Assembly: GCA_028292315.1 (NCBI GenBank)
Contig: JAQGMO010000110.1
Span: 1 to 44,371, forward strand
Direction: 5' to 3'
Length of the DNA: 44,371 bases
From: Herminiimonas sp.
Lineage (GTDB): Bacteria > Pseudomonadota > Gammaproteobacteria > Burkholderiales > Burkholderiaceae_D
Notes under the pieces: model-generated
Databases searched by the model: none
Told to the model about the DNA's origin: nothing
What the model saw: only the letters and a program-made list of their open reading frames with translations
Made by a program: the position numbers and the translations under genes
Shown: piece by piece, positions 25,676 through 33,380 of the stretch
Layout of the letters: each line of letters begins with the position of its first letter
Position numbering within the stretch: position 1 is the first letter of the stretch

Positions 25676-26026
25676 CTAAAAAATCTCTTTAACCGGCGGC
25701 GACATGCCGGCGGCATCGCCAAGCAGATTGCCCCGGGCTTCCTTGCGGGAGAGCAGTTTGCGCTGGGCGTGCAAGGGCAGGTCGGTCAACAGGATGATAT
25801 GTTTCTGTATCAGGACATCGAGCAAATCTTCGAGGACGCGAATCATCGATCCGTCCATTGCGGCAAGCTGACGCCGCGCATCTTCATCAGAAACCCGTTC
25901 CGTACCCGCGTCAAGGAATGCCACTACGTCCGGATGAGAAGACTGCGCAAATTCCGCGTCTTCCGCCGGTGCTTCGGCAAACAGTGCAGTCACTTGTCCA
26001 GAAGAATCGCGCTGTAAGAAAGGCAT
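25676..26026 (-). CDS. Conserved hypothetical protein of Burkholderiales
   Basis: A 116-residue acidic cytoplasmic protein without signal peptide. It starts MPFLQRDSSGQVTALFAEAP and has the block MIRVLEDLLDVLIQKHII followed by LTDLPLHAQRKLL. I recognise this pattern from a small family that databases often mislabel as tryptophan-synthase-beta-like; no catalytic residues of that enzyme are present. Function unknown. It is divergent from the LuxR-type gene, sharing a 100-bp intergenic region that carries a direct repeat. Confidence 0.7.
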   Translation of the reverse strand: MPFLQRDSSGQVTALFAEAPAEDAEFAQSSHPDVVAFLDAGTERVSDEDARRQLAAMDGSMIRVLEDLLDVLIQKHIILLTDLPLHAQRKLLSRKEARGNLLGDAAGMSPPVKEIF

Positions 26027-26061
26027 GTGGCACCGGCCTCGTTCGTTTATGTTGTGTGAGA

Positions 26062-26092
26062 ATGCATTATGGCAATAAATGATGCATTATGG
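26062..26092. repeat. Two 11-bp direct repeats in the divergent promoter region
   Basis: ATGCATTATGG at 26062-26072 and again at 26082-26092, exactly 20 bp apart, about two helical turns. They lie 35 bases before the LuxR-type start codon and 36 bases before the opposite gene's start. Confidence 0.55.
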
Positions 26093-26126
26093 TAGCAGTA
26101 TGCCTTGCTGCCTATAACGATCGACT

Positions 26127-26795
26127 ATGCTACTGCTCGCGACGCCATTGCCCGGAACCGCCATGCGCTTCCGGCCGGCCATGTTAAACAGAGGCGCAAC
26201 TGTATCAGTCGAAACTCTTGACGGATATTGGACCGCTCTTGGCGGCGACGTGCCGGAATTGATCGTACTCGATCTTGCCCTCTTCGGCCCGGATTGGAAA
26301 GAGGCGGTCGCCCAGACCAGGCAAAGAGTCCCCGTGTCTAAAATCCTGGTCACTGCCGCATTGTTTTCCGACGCCGACGAAATTTCTTTATTGAGATTAG
26401 GTATTGCTGGCTGCTGTGGCGAGAACGTGCCCCCGGAAATGCTTCGGCGCATCGTCGACATGATTCTCGACGGAGGCGTATGGATCTCCAATACCGTATT
26501 GCCCGTGTTATTACGTCAATTGCAGGTGCGGGGAGTCGTAGCTGTGCAACAGAAAGTAGAAAAACCTGATCCGGTGCCGGCCGCGGCTAAATTATCTCAA
26601 CTGACACCACGCGAGCGGGAAATCGCCGGTCTTGTGGGACGCGGCGCGAGCAATAAAGTTATCGCCCGGGAATTAAATATAACCGATCGTACGGTGAAGG
26701 CCCATCTCGGGGCGATTTTTCAGAAACTAGGTACGCCCGACCGGCTTCGGCTCGCGGTTTATCTCAATGACGCGACGGGAAAGGCTGCTGGCTAA
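26127..26795 (+). CDS. LuxR/NarL-type response regulator with atypical receiver
   Basis: A 222-residue protein. The C-terminal LuxR helix-turn-helix is clear (about 155-205: LTPREREIAGLVGRG, SNKVIARELNITDRTVKAHL). The N-terminal 120 residues have the outline of a receiver domain, with a possible phosphorylation Asp in LIVLDLALF. The acidic pair that normally binds Mg at the end of strand 1 is missing (MLLLATPLPG), so it may work without classical phosphorylation. No sensor kinase gene is adjacent. It lies immediately upstream of the adhesin gene in the same direction and is the obvious candidate regulator of the Lap locus, by inference from position. Confidence 0.78.
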   Translation: MLLLATPLPGTAMRFRPAMLNRGATVSVETLDGYWTALGGDVPELIVLDLALFGPDWKEAVAQTRQRVPVSKILVTAALFSDADEISLLRLGIAGCCGENVPPEMLRRIVDMILDGGVWISNTVLPVLLRQLQVRGVVAVQQKVEKPDPVPAAAKLSQLTPREREIAGLVGRGASNKVIARELNITDRTVKAHLGAIFQKLGTPDRLRLAVYLNDATGKAAG

Positions 26796-26868
26796 ACAGT
26801 TTCTGTGGCCGGTGTGGCTTTTTTCATTTCCTTGTATTTTAAAAAAGTTGCGTTTTAGCATTATTTAC

Positions 26869-26883
26869 GGTACTACTAGTACC
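26869..26883. promoter_or_regulatory. Inverted repeat upstream of the adhesin gene
   Basis: GGTACT-ACT-AGTACC, a perfect 6-3-6 inverted repeat, 71 bases before the adhesin start. Three CCAATAG copies follow at 26882-26888, 26889-26895 and 26926-26932. A possible binding site for the neighbouring LuxR-type protein. Confidence 0.45.
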
Positions 26884-26953
26884 AATAGCCAATAGCATCT
26901 TTATTAACCCACAGTAACATAGGCTCCAATAGATACCTAATTGGAGAAATACA

Positions 26954-29900
26954 ATGGCAACTGCAACTCCCACGATTAAAAGCGTCGCATCCGGTACCAA
27001 CGCCGGGGCAATCGGTATCGTCAAGACGATCGTGGGAAGCGTGACCGCGACCGATCCGAGTGGTGTGGAGCGTATTTTGCAGGTTGGCGACAAGGTGTAT
27101 GCCAATGATGTGATACAGACGTCGGCAGCCGGTGCGGTGTTGATCGAATTCGTCGATGGTTCGCGCGTGGACTTGGGGCGCAGTTCGCAGATTGCGCTCG
27201 ATAATGAAGTGTTCAATCCTTCAGCCGCGAAGTCGGAACAATCGGAGATTCAATCGATACAGGACCGGATTGCGGCGGGCGCGGACCCGACGCAGGTCAC
27301 TGAAGCGTCGGCGGCGGGCTCCCCAGGTACCGTCAGTGAGGGCGGCCACAGTTTTGTATCGCTGGCGCAGAATGCGGCGCAGGGGAATGTGACCAGTGGA
27401 TTTGATACGAGCGGAATAGGGCGGACGGCGTTTATCGTTGAAGATCAAACGGTGGGGAATGCTCTTGTCCTAAATAATGCGCCCGTAACGGTACCGGTTC
27501 CGGGGCCGGTCCCTGGTGCAGTTCCGGTTCCGGACCCGGTCCCTGGTCCAGTTCCGGACCCGGTCCCTGGTCCAGTTCCGGTTCCGGACCCGGTCATCAC
27601 CAGTGTTACGCCTGGGGTAGTCGGTTCGCAGGGGAATTCCGTACCTGAAGGAACAGACCTCGTTTATAACGTCACCTTGTCGGCGGCGGGTACTGCACCG
27701 GTTAGCTACAATTTCACTTTGGGCGGCGGGACGGCCGGTGCGAACGATTATGTTTCGCCTGTGTTTTCGAATGGGGTTGTACTAAACAATGACGGCACGA
27801 TTGCTGTACCGGCCGGAGTGACCGCATTTACGGTCACGGCCGGGACCGTTATCGATAATGTGTACGAGAACAGTGAATCGGTCCCGCTAACCATTGGAGG
27901 GATCACCGGGACGGGTCATATTACCGATACAAATGTCCCGACGATTGCCGGCGTTGAACCAGGCTTTCCCGGGATCGGTGATGATTCCGTACCGGAAGGA
28001 TCAAACCTGGTCTACAACGTTACGCTTTCAAATCCATCAGCTGCGGCAACCAGTTTCACATTTGCGCTCGGCGGCGGATCGGCCAGCGTGAATGACTATG
28101 GCGCGCCCGCGTTCAGCAACGGCGTTACATTGAACGGTAACGGCTCGATTATCGTCCCGGCTGGGGTAACCAGCTTCAGCGTAACCGTACCGACTATCAA
28201 TGACGCGATTTATGAGTCGACTGAAACCGTGCCCCTGGTGATTGGCGGCGCAACCGGAACCGGCACAATCATTGACAACGACGACCACGTCCCGACAGTC
28301 ACGGATCTAACGCCCAGCGCAAGCGGCGGCGACCTGGTTATGTATGAAGCCAATCTTCCCGGCGGTTCCAATCCCGCCCCGGCAGAACTGACCAAAACAG
28401 CCACATTCACTATCAGCAATCCGGATGGATTCGGCAGCCTTGCACTGAACGGCACCACGGTAATTGACAGTAACGGCAATCTGACCTCCCATCCGATAAC
28501 TACCGGGCACGGAAGCACGCTGACCGTCACTAACTATAATCAGGAAACCGGCGAAGTCACCTACACTTACCAGCTCAACGATAATGGAACTGTTCCCGCG
28601 GTGCCGGGCGCGGACAGTGTGTACGATAACATTAACATTCTGTTGACTGACGGCGACGGCGATACCGCTTCCAGCGTCCTCTCCATCAACATCGTGGACG
28701 ACCTCCCACGGCAATCGGCCAACATCGAGTTGGAAGTGGCAGAGCGCCATACTGTCGACACCAACCTGATGATCATCCTCGATCTGTCCGGCAGCATGGA
28801 TGAAGATCCCGCAGTGGCCGGATTTTCAAGTCGGTTGGCGGTAGCCAAGGCTGCGATCACCCAGCTGATCGACGACTATGATGCCTTTGGCGATGTCATG
28901 GTCCGGCTGGTGACATTCAATAGCACATCTGCTGCGCAAGGCGGCGGATGGATGCTTGCAAGCGATGCTAAAAACCTGATCAGTGCCCTGGCCGATAATG
29001 CCGGCAGTGGTAATACGAATTATGACGCGGCCCTGACCGTGGCACAAACGGCATTCCTGTCAGGCGGTAAAATCGCCGATGCGCAAAATATCTCTTACTT
29101 CCTGTCGGATGGCTTCCCGACCGCGGGTTCCCCTGTCGCTGGTATCAACCCGGTTGAACAAGGCGTTTGGGAGACCTTCCTCACTGATAACAGCGTCAAG
29201 TCGCATGCATTTAGCATGGGATCGGGCACTAGCGCCGCGGCCCTCGCGCCCGTCGCCTACAATGGCGTTACCTCGTCCCAGATCGCACCGGTAATTGTTA
29301 CCGACCTGGCGCAACTGGAAGCCACGCTATCCGGAACGGTTAATATGGCAGCCACCGGCAACCTCGTGGCACAGGGATTGATGAGCGGGCACTTCGGCGC
29401 CGATGGCGCGGGCACCGAAGCGGTTTTCACGGTCACCAGTGCAACCGCGATTTCCAGCCAGTACGACGGCGCTAGCCACACGCTCAAAATCATCACCGCC
29501 ATCGGCGGCACGCTGACTGTTAATACGTCCGACGGCGCCTTCGAATATATAGGCCCGGCTAACGTCACGCAGGATGAGACCGAAGTATTCAGTTACATTC
29601 TGCAAGACGCCGATGGCGATCAGGTGACCGCGCAACTTGGCATCAAGATTATCGATGGCGTGCCGCAGGCAGTCGATAATGCTGCCTCCGTGGCCGAAGG
29701 CCGCTGGGCTGCCGGCGCTCAAATCACTAAAACCGCCATTCTTGATTCGATTCCATCGGGGCCCGGAAATCCCGCTTCGATTACCGTAACCGCCCCTGGC
29801 CTGGTGTGGATAGCTGCGGCGGCAATCGGTAATGTGTTGAGCAACGACGTCTCGGGCGCCGATGGTCAATTGGCGGTCACGATGGTAGGGGCGCAGGCAG

Positions 29901-30823
29901 TCGACGCCGCGGGTATCAGCATCATCGCGGGTAATTACGGCACCCTGCAGATCGCGGCCAACGGCGACTACACTTATACACCTGATGCAACCGACTTCCC
30001 GGCGGCCGTATCCGATACGTTCAACTACACCATGCGCGACGGCGACGGCGATATCTCCAGCGCAAACCTGGTTGTGACGATCGCCGATCATAACTACAGC
30101 CCGGTTTCCGGCAGCGGCGCCGACTTTGCGGGCGGCGAGAATCTCAACGACATCCTAAGCGGCGGCGCGGGCGATGATATCGTGTACGGCGGCGGCGGCG
30201 CCGATTCGCTCGATGGCGGTAGCGGTAATGATCACCTGGCCGGCGGCACCGGTGACGACATCCTGAACGGCGGCGAAGGCACCGACATACTCGAAGGTGA
30301 TGCCGGTGCGGATACCCTGGATGGTGGCGGCGCCAACGACTACCTCAATGGCGGCGAAGGCAACGACGGCCTGATCGGCGGAAGTGGCCACGATATCCTT
30401 GTCGGCGGCGCCGGCAACGATATCCTCGTCGGCGGCACCGGAAACGACGTCATCCTCGGCGGTCCGGGCGACGATATCCTCACAGGAGGCTCCGGAGCGG
30501 ATACCTTCCGGTTTCTGCAAAACGACGCGTCCGGTACGGTTGCCGGTGACAGCATCACCGATTTCACAATCGTGCAGAAGGATGTGCTCAGCCTGGCTGA
30601 CCTGCTCCAGGGCGAAAATCCAACGTCGGCCAGTCTTGGAAGTTTCCTGATGTTTGAAAAAAATGGCGGTAACACGGTCCTGACCATCGACGCAGACGGT
30701 GGTGGCCCCGGCACGGAAGGCCAGAAAATCACTTTCCAGAATGTGGATTTGCTCGGTATGAAAACCAATGCAGAGTTGATCCAAAGTCTGCTCGACGGAG
30801 GAAATCTGAAAACCGATATATGA
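26954..30823 (+). CDS. LapA-like RTX surface adhesin with retention module, VWA domain and type I secretion signal
   Basis: 1289 residues, start with GGAG nearby. Order: N-terminal retention module (1-125) with the LapG target region at 117-123 (ASAAGSP; S119-A-A-G122); Ser/Gly linker; proline-rich linker 180-214; two similar domains of about 110 residues (215-327 and 328-445, each with VPEG, LVYNVTLS and SFTVT-type strands); further Ig-like or VCBS-like domains; a VWA domain about 603-800 with MIDAS residues D610, S612, S614, T688 and D719; two more domains with DADGD and DGDGD; RTX nonapeptides about 1068-1182; and a C-terminal secretion signal with hydrophobic end (LIQSLL). It is exported by LapBCE, held at the outer membrane and cut by LapG. 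It is short for a LapA-class adhesin. Confidence 0.88.
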   Translation: MATATPTIKSVASGTNAGAIGIVKTIVGSVTATDPSGVERILQVGDKVYANDVIQTSAAGAVLIEFVDGSRVDLGRSSQIALDNEVFNPSAAKSEQSEIQSIQDRIAAGADPTQVTEASAAGSPGTVSEGGHSFVSLAQNAAQGNVTSGFDTSGIGRTAFIVEDQTVGNALVLNNAPVTVPVPGPVPGAVPVPDPVPGPVPDPVPGPVPVPDPVITSVTPGVVGSQGNSVPEGTDLVYNVTLSAAGTAPVSYNFTLGGGTAGANDYVSPVFSNGVVLNNDGTIAVPAGVTAFTVTAGTVIDNVYENSESVPLTIGGITGTGHITDTNVPTIAGVEPGFPGIGDDSVPEGSNLVYNVTLSNPSAAATSFTFALGGGSASVNDYGAPAFSNGVTLNGNGSIIVPAGVTSFSVTVPTINDAIYESTETVPLVIGGATGTGTIIDNDDHVPTVTDLTPSASGGDLVMYEANLPGGSNPAPAELTKTATFTISNPDGFGSLALNGTTVIDSNGNLTSHPITTGHGSTLTVTNYNQETGEVTYTYQLNDNGTVPAVPGADSVYDNINILLTDGDGDTASSVLSINIVDDLPRQSANIELEVAERHTVDTNLMIILDLSGSMDEDPAVAGFSSRLAVAKAAITQLIDDYDAFGDVMVRLVTFNSTSAAQGGGWMLASDAKNLISALADNAGSGNTNYDAALTVAQTAFLSGGKIADAQNISYFLSDGFPTAGSPVAGINPVEQGVWETFLTDNSVKSHAFSMGSGTSAAALAPVAYNGVTSSQIAPVIVTDLAQLEATLSGTVNMAATGNLVAQGLMSGHFGADGAGTEAVFTVTSATAISSQYDGASHTLKIITAIGGTLTVNTSDGAFEYIGPANVTQDETEVFSYILQDADGDQVTAQLGIKIIDGVPQAVDNAASVAEGRWAAGAQITKTAILDSIPSGPGNPASITVTAPGLVWIAAAAIGNVLSNDVSGADGQLAVTMVGAQAVDAAGISIIAGNYGTLQIAANGDYTYTPDATDFPAAVSDTFNYTMRDGDGDISSANLVVTIADHNYSPVSGSGADFAGGENLNDILSGGAGDDIVYGGGGADSLDGGSGNDHLAGGTGDDILNGGEGTDILEGDAGADTLDGGGANDYLNGGEGNDGLIGGSGHDILVGGAGNDILVGGTGNDVILGGPGDDILTGGSGADTFRFLQNDASGTVAGDSITDFTIVQKDVLSLADLLQGENPTSASLGSFLMFEKNGGNTVLTIDADGGGPGTEGQKITFQNVDLLGMKTNAELIQSLLDGGNLKTDI
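27500..27577 (+). repeat. 24-bp tandem repeats coding a Pro-Asp/Gly-Pro-Val linker
   Basis: Three 24-bp units at 27500-27523 (imperfect), 27530-27553 and 27554-27577 (identical to each other), with a 6-bp CCGGTT interruption after the first unit. Each unit codes 8 residues (PDPVPGPV or PGPVPGAV). The unit is a multiple of three, so copy changes keep the frame. Confidence 0.85.
30155..30499 (+). repeat. RTX calcium-binding nonapeptide array in the adhesin
   Basis: About a dozen GGxGxDxLx-type nonapeptides (for example GGAGNDILV, GGTGNDVIL, GGPGDDILT). They bind calcium outside the cell, drive folding after type I secretion and mark the C-terminal secretion region. Confidence 0.9.
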
Positions 30824-31153
30824 ATAACCGAACCATCCTTAACACCGTAGATCCCGGATGACTGACCATTTGTCTGTGAAACTGGTTAGCCAAATGAAAT
30901 TTGCCGTATAAGGACTGTTGCATTGAAAAAAGTTTTCACAGAAGCATTGTCTTGAATTGCTTTCTTATACTAATAGTTGTTGTGGTAGTAAGAGTAGATG
31001 TCATCATTGCTCTAAATAAAATATTAGTACTTTTGAAATTTATAATTATATAAATGCAATATCGATCATCAGTTGGTGCGAGCGCGACGTTTGATACTTT
31101 GGCTAGCGCTATTTAGACAACCGGCTGTTGGCCTTCGTAAAATTGGAAAAAAC
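30824..31153. other. 330-bp AT-rich region between the adhesin and tolC genes
   Basis: No gene seen. It contains a TATAAT at 31041-31046 without a good -35, inside the inverted repeat ATTTATA-ATTA-TATAAAT (31036-31053). An ACTAATAGT/TTAGTACT motif resembles half of the inverted repeat before the adhesin. Probably the promoter region of the tolC-lapG-lapD genes. Confidence 0.4.
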
Positions 31154-32488
31154 ATGGTAGTCAAAGCGATTTTCGCGCTTTCTTCAACTGTCGTTGCGTT
31201 CAGTCTGTGCGCGATGGCACCGGCCTTCGGACAATCGCTGAAAGCCGCTGTCGAGCAGACATTGAAGACTAATCCCGATATCCTGATCGATGCGAACCGC
31301 CGGCTTTCAACCGATGAAGCATTAAACGGAGCACGAGGCGGCTATTATCCACGGGTTGACCTGGCACTTGGAAGGGGACGTGAATATAGCGATAACCCCA
31401 CCACGCGTGTGCCGGGCGGCGATACCACGCTCAATCGCGGCGAAGCGTCGATAACGCTGACGCAGATGCTGTTTGACGGTTTTGGGGTAATGAGCGAGGT
31501 CGAGCGTAACCAGGCCCGCGTCAATTCCGCCGCGAACCGGGTGGCCGGCACCTCTGAACAGATTGCCCTGCGCGCGATCGAAGCCTATCTGGAAGTATTG
31601 CGGCTTCGTGAAATCGTCGCGCTCACCAGGGAAAACGCCGGGCTACATCTGCGCACCTTTGACCAGATCAAGATTCGCAGCGATAGCGGTGTCGGCCGCC
31701 GCGCCGACCTCGACCAGGTCGATGCTCGTTATGGGCTGGCAAAGGCAAACCTCACCGCTGCGGAGGCGAATCTGCGCGATGCGGAAATCAATTTTCAGCG
31801 CATTATCGGTGTCGCGCCGATCAGCATCAGCAAGCCGGCCGAGGCATCGCAGCTGGCGCTGCCGGCTTCGATCGATGAAGCGGTGCAGGCGGCACTCGAC
31901 AATAACCCGGTCCTGAAGTCGGCGCAGGCCGACCTGGAGGCGGCGAACGCCCAGATACGCGCGGCGCGATCGAACTTGTCACCGCGGGTCGATCTGCAGG
32001 TCGGCGCCAGCAAAAATCGTAACATCGATGGCGTACCCGGGCGAAACGACGATCATTTTGCGATGCTGCGCCTGCGCTACACGCTGTTCAACGGCGGGAC
32101 GGATACGGCGCGGGTCAACGAAACCGTGCACCTGTCGAACGAGGCGCGCGAAATCATGAACCGCACCCAGCGCCAGGTTGCGCAGAGCGTCAGGCTGTCC
32201 TGGAATGCGCTTGTATCGGTCCGGGAGCGCTTGCCTTCGCTGCGCCAGCATGCCGAATCGAGCTTGGCCACGCGTGACGCCTACATCAAGCAGTTCAGCA
32301 TCGGACAGCGCACGCTGCTTGATATGCTGGATGCCGAAAATGAAGCGTTCAGCGCATCCACCAACCATGTGACCGGCCAGTACCTGGAGACTTTTGCCCG
32401 CTACCGGGTGCTCGCCGATCTTGGACGGCTGCTGGTCTCGCTCGGCGTGGCCCCACGCGATGAAGCGCAGCTGGAAGCCAAACAATAA
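31154..32488 (+). CDS. TolC-family outer-membrane channel of type I secretion (LapE-like)
   Basis: 444 residues from ATG 31154, with a signal peptide ending near APAFGQS. Two repeats of the outer-membrane efflux domain are visible, each with a long helical section and a strand part (GGYYPRVDLALGRG, then SNLSPRVDLQVGASKN). The motifs LRYTLFNGGTDTARV and GQRTLLDMLDAENEAF are standard for TolC relatives of T1SS adhesin exporters. It forms the outer-membrane exit for the adhesin with LapB and LapC. The frame opens at 31073, but a signal peptide is only well placed from 31154. Confidence 0.9.
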   Translation: MVVKAIFALSSTVVAFSLCAMAPAFGQSLKAAVEQTLKTNPDILIDANRRLSTDEALNGARGGYYPRVDLALGRGREYSDNPTTRVPGGDTTLNRGEASITLTQMLFDGFGVMSEVERNQARVNSAANRVAGTSEQIALRAIEAYLEVLRLREIVALTRENAGLHLRTFDQIKIRSDSGVGRRADLDQVDARYGLAKANLTAAEANLRDAEINFQRIIGVAPISISKPAEASQLALPASIDEAVQAALDNNPVLKSAQADLEAANAQIRAARSNLSPRVDLQVGASKNRNIDGVPGRNDDHFAMLRLRYTLFNGGTDTARVNETVHLSNEAREIMNRTQRQVAQSVRLSWNALVSVRERLPSLRQHAESSLATRDAYIKQFSIGQRTLLDMLDAENEAFSASTNHVTGQYLETFARYRVLADLGRLLVSLGVAPRDEAQLEAKQ

Positions 32489-32553
32489 GACTGCCCGCCA
32501 CAGCCGGCCGAACCCGCCCTGCATATGATCCGGTGGCGGCTCTTATTTGCTGC

Positions 32554-32614
32554 CGGGATGGCGGAACGAAGGGAAGCTGGTATACGATTCCCTTTTCCTT
32601 TTTTCGCCATCCCG
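32554..32614 (+). terminator. Long nested hairpin between tolC and lapG
   Basis: Outer stem CGGGATGGCG (32554-32563) pairs with CGCCATCCCG (32605-32614). The inner stem AAGGGAA (32569-32575) pairs with TTCCCTT (32588-32594) and is followed by a T-rich run (TTCCTTTTTT). The inner hairpin looks like a Rho-independent terminator; the whole may be an mRNA structure controlling lapG. Confidence 0.55.
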
Positions 32615-32644
32615 TCCCACCCGTTGCGCACGCCTTCTCCGATC

Positions 32645-33343
32645 ATGCCTGACCGGGGCGTCAGTCTACGCCGTACCGCCGGCGCGCTTGCCATTGCGCT
32701 GGCATGTTTCGTCACCGGGGCCGTCAGCGTGCTGTCGGACGAAGCCGTCATTGTGTTGTCGGAGAAGGTGCTGGCCGGCGCCGAACGTAAATATGGGGCC
32801 GATGCGCGCAAGCGGCTGACCGCGTGGCGGCTCCTGCTGGCCAGTGGCGGAAAAACGCAGTCAGACCTCGAAAAGCTCAACCTGGTCAACAATTTTTTCA
32901 ATCGTGTCCCATTCCTTTCGGATGCGGCGCACTGGAGCAGGGAAGACTACTGGGCGACCCCGGTCGAGATGCTTGCCTCGAACGGTGGCGACTGTGAAGA
33001 TTTCTCGATTGCGAAGTACTTTACGCTGGCGGCGCTCGGCATTCCGATAGACAGGATGAAGATTACCTATGTCAAGGCCAGGACCGGGAACCCGGTGACC
33101 GAAGCGCACATGGTGCTTACCTATTATGCGACGCCGGCCGCGATGCCCCTGGTTCTCGATAATCTCATCCCGGAGATCAAGCCGGCCGGCGAGCGGCCCG
33201 ACCTCACGCCGGTGTACAGCTTCAACGGCGACGGACTGTGGCTCGCCAAAGAGCGCGGCGATGGAAAACCGGTGGCCGGCGGGTCGGGAAACATCGGTTT
33301 CTGGCGCGATCTGAAAGAGCGCATGGGTAAGGAGTTCCAATGA
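32645..33343 (+). CDS. lapG: LapG: periplasmic transglutaminase-like cysteine protease
   Basis: 232 residues from ATG 32645, chosen because it starts just before an N-terminal export segment (LRRTAGALAIALACFVTGAV); an upstream extension to 32525 would run through the hairpin. The catalytic triad is C117 (NGGDCEDF), H155 (EAHMVLTY) and D172 (VLDNLIPE), with the spacing of Pseudomonas fluorescens LapG. The Asp and Glu beside the Cys are the likely calcium ligands. It cleaves the retention module of the LapA-type adhesin at an AAG site and releases the adhesin, unless held by LapD. No clear ribosome site is seen before the ATG. lapD follows 37 bases later. Confidence 0.93.
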   Translation: MPDRGVSLRRTAGALAIALACFVTGAVSVLSDEAVIVLSEKVLAGAERKYGADARKRLTAWRLLLASGGKTQSDLEKLNLVNNFFNRVPFLSDAAHWSREDYWATPVEMLASNGGDCEDFSIAKYFTLAALGIPIDRMKITYVKARTGNPVTEAHMVLTYYATPAAMPLVLDNLIPEIKPAGERPDLTPVYSFNGDGLWLAKERGDGKPVAGGSGNIGFWRDLKERMGKEFQ

Positions 33344-33380
33344 TTTCGAATAAGTTAAAACCAAGTCCAAAGGTATTGTC

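Noticed and set aside
30155-30499. Direct-repeat array of GGCGGC-rich units
   Set aside because: Explained by RTX nonapeptide coding, not an independent DNA element.
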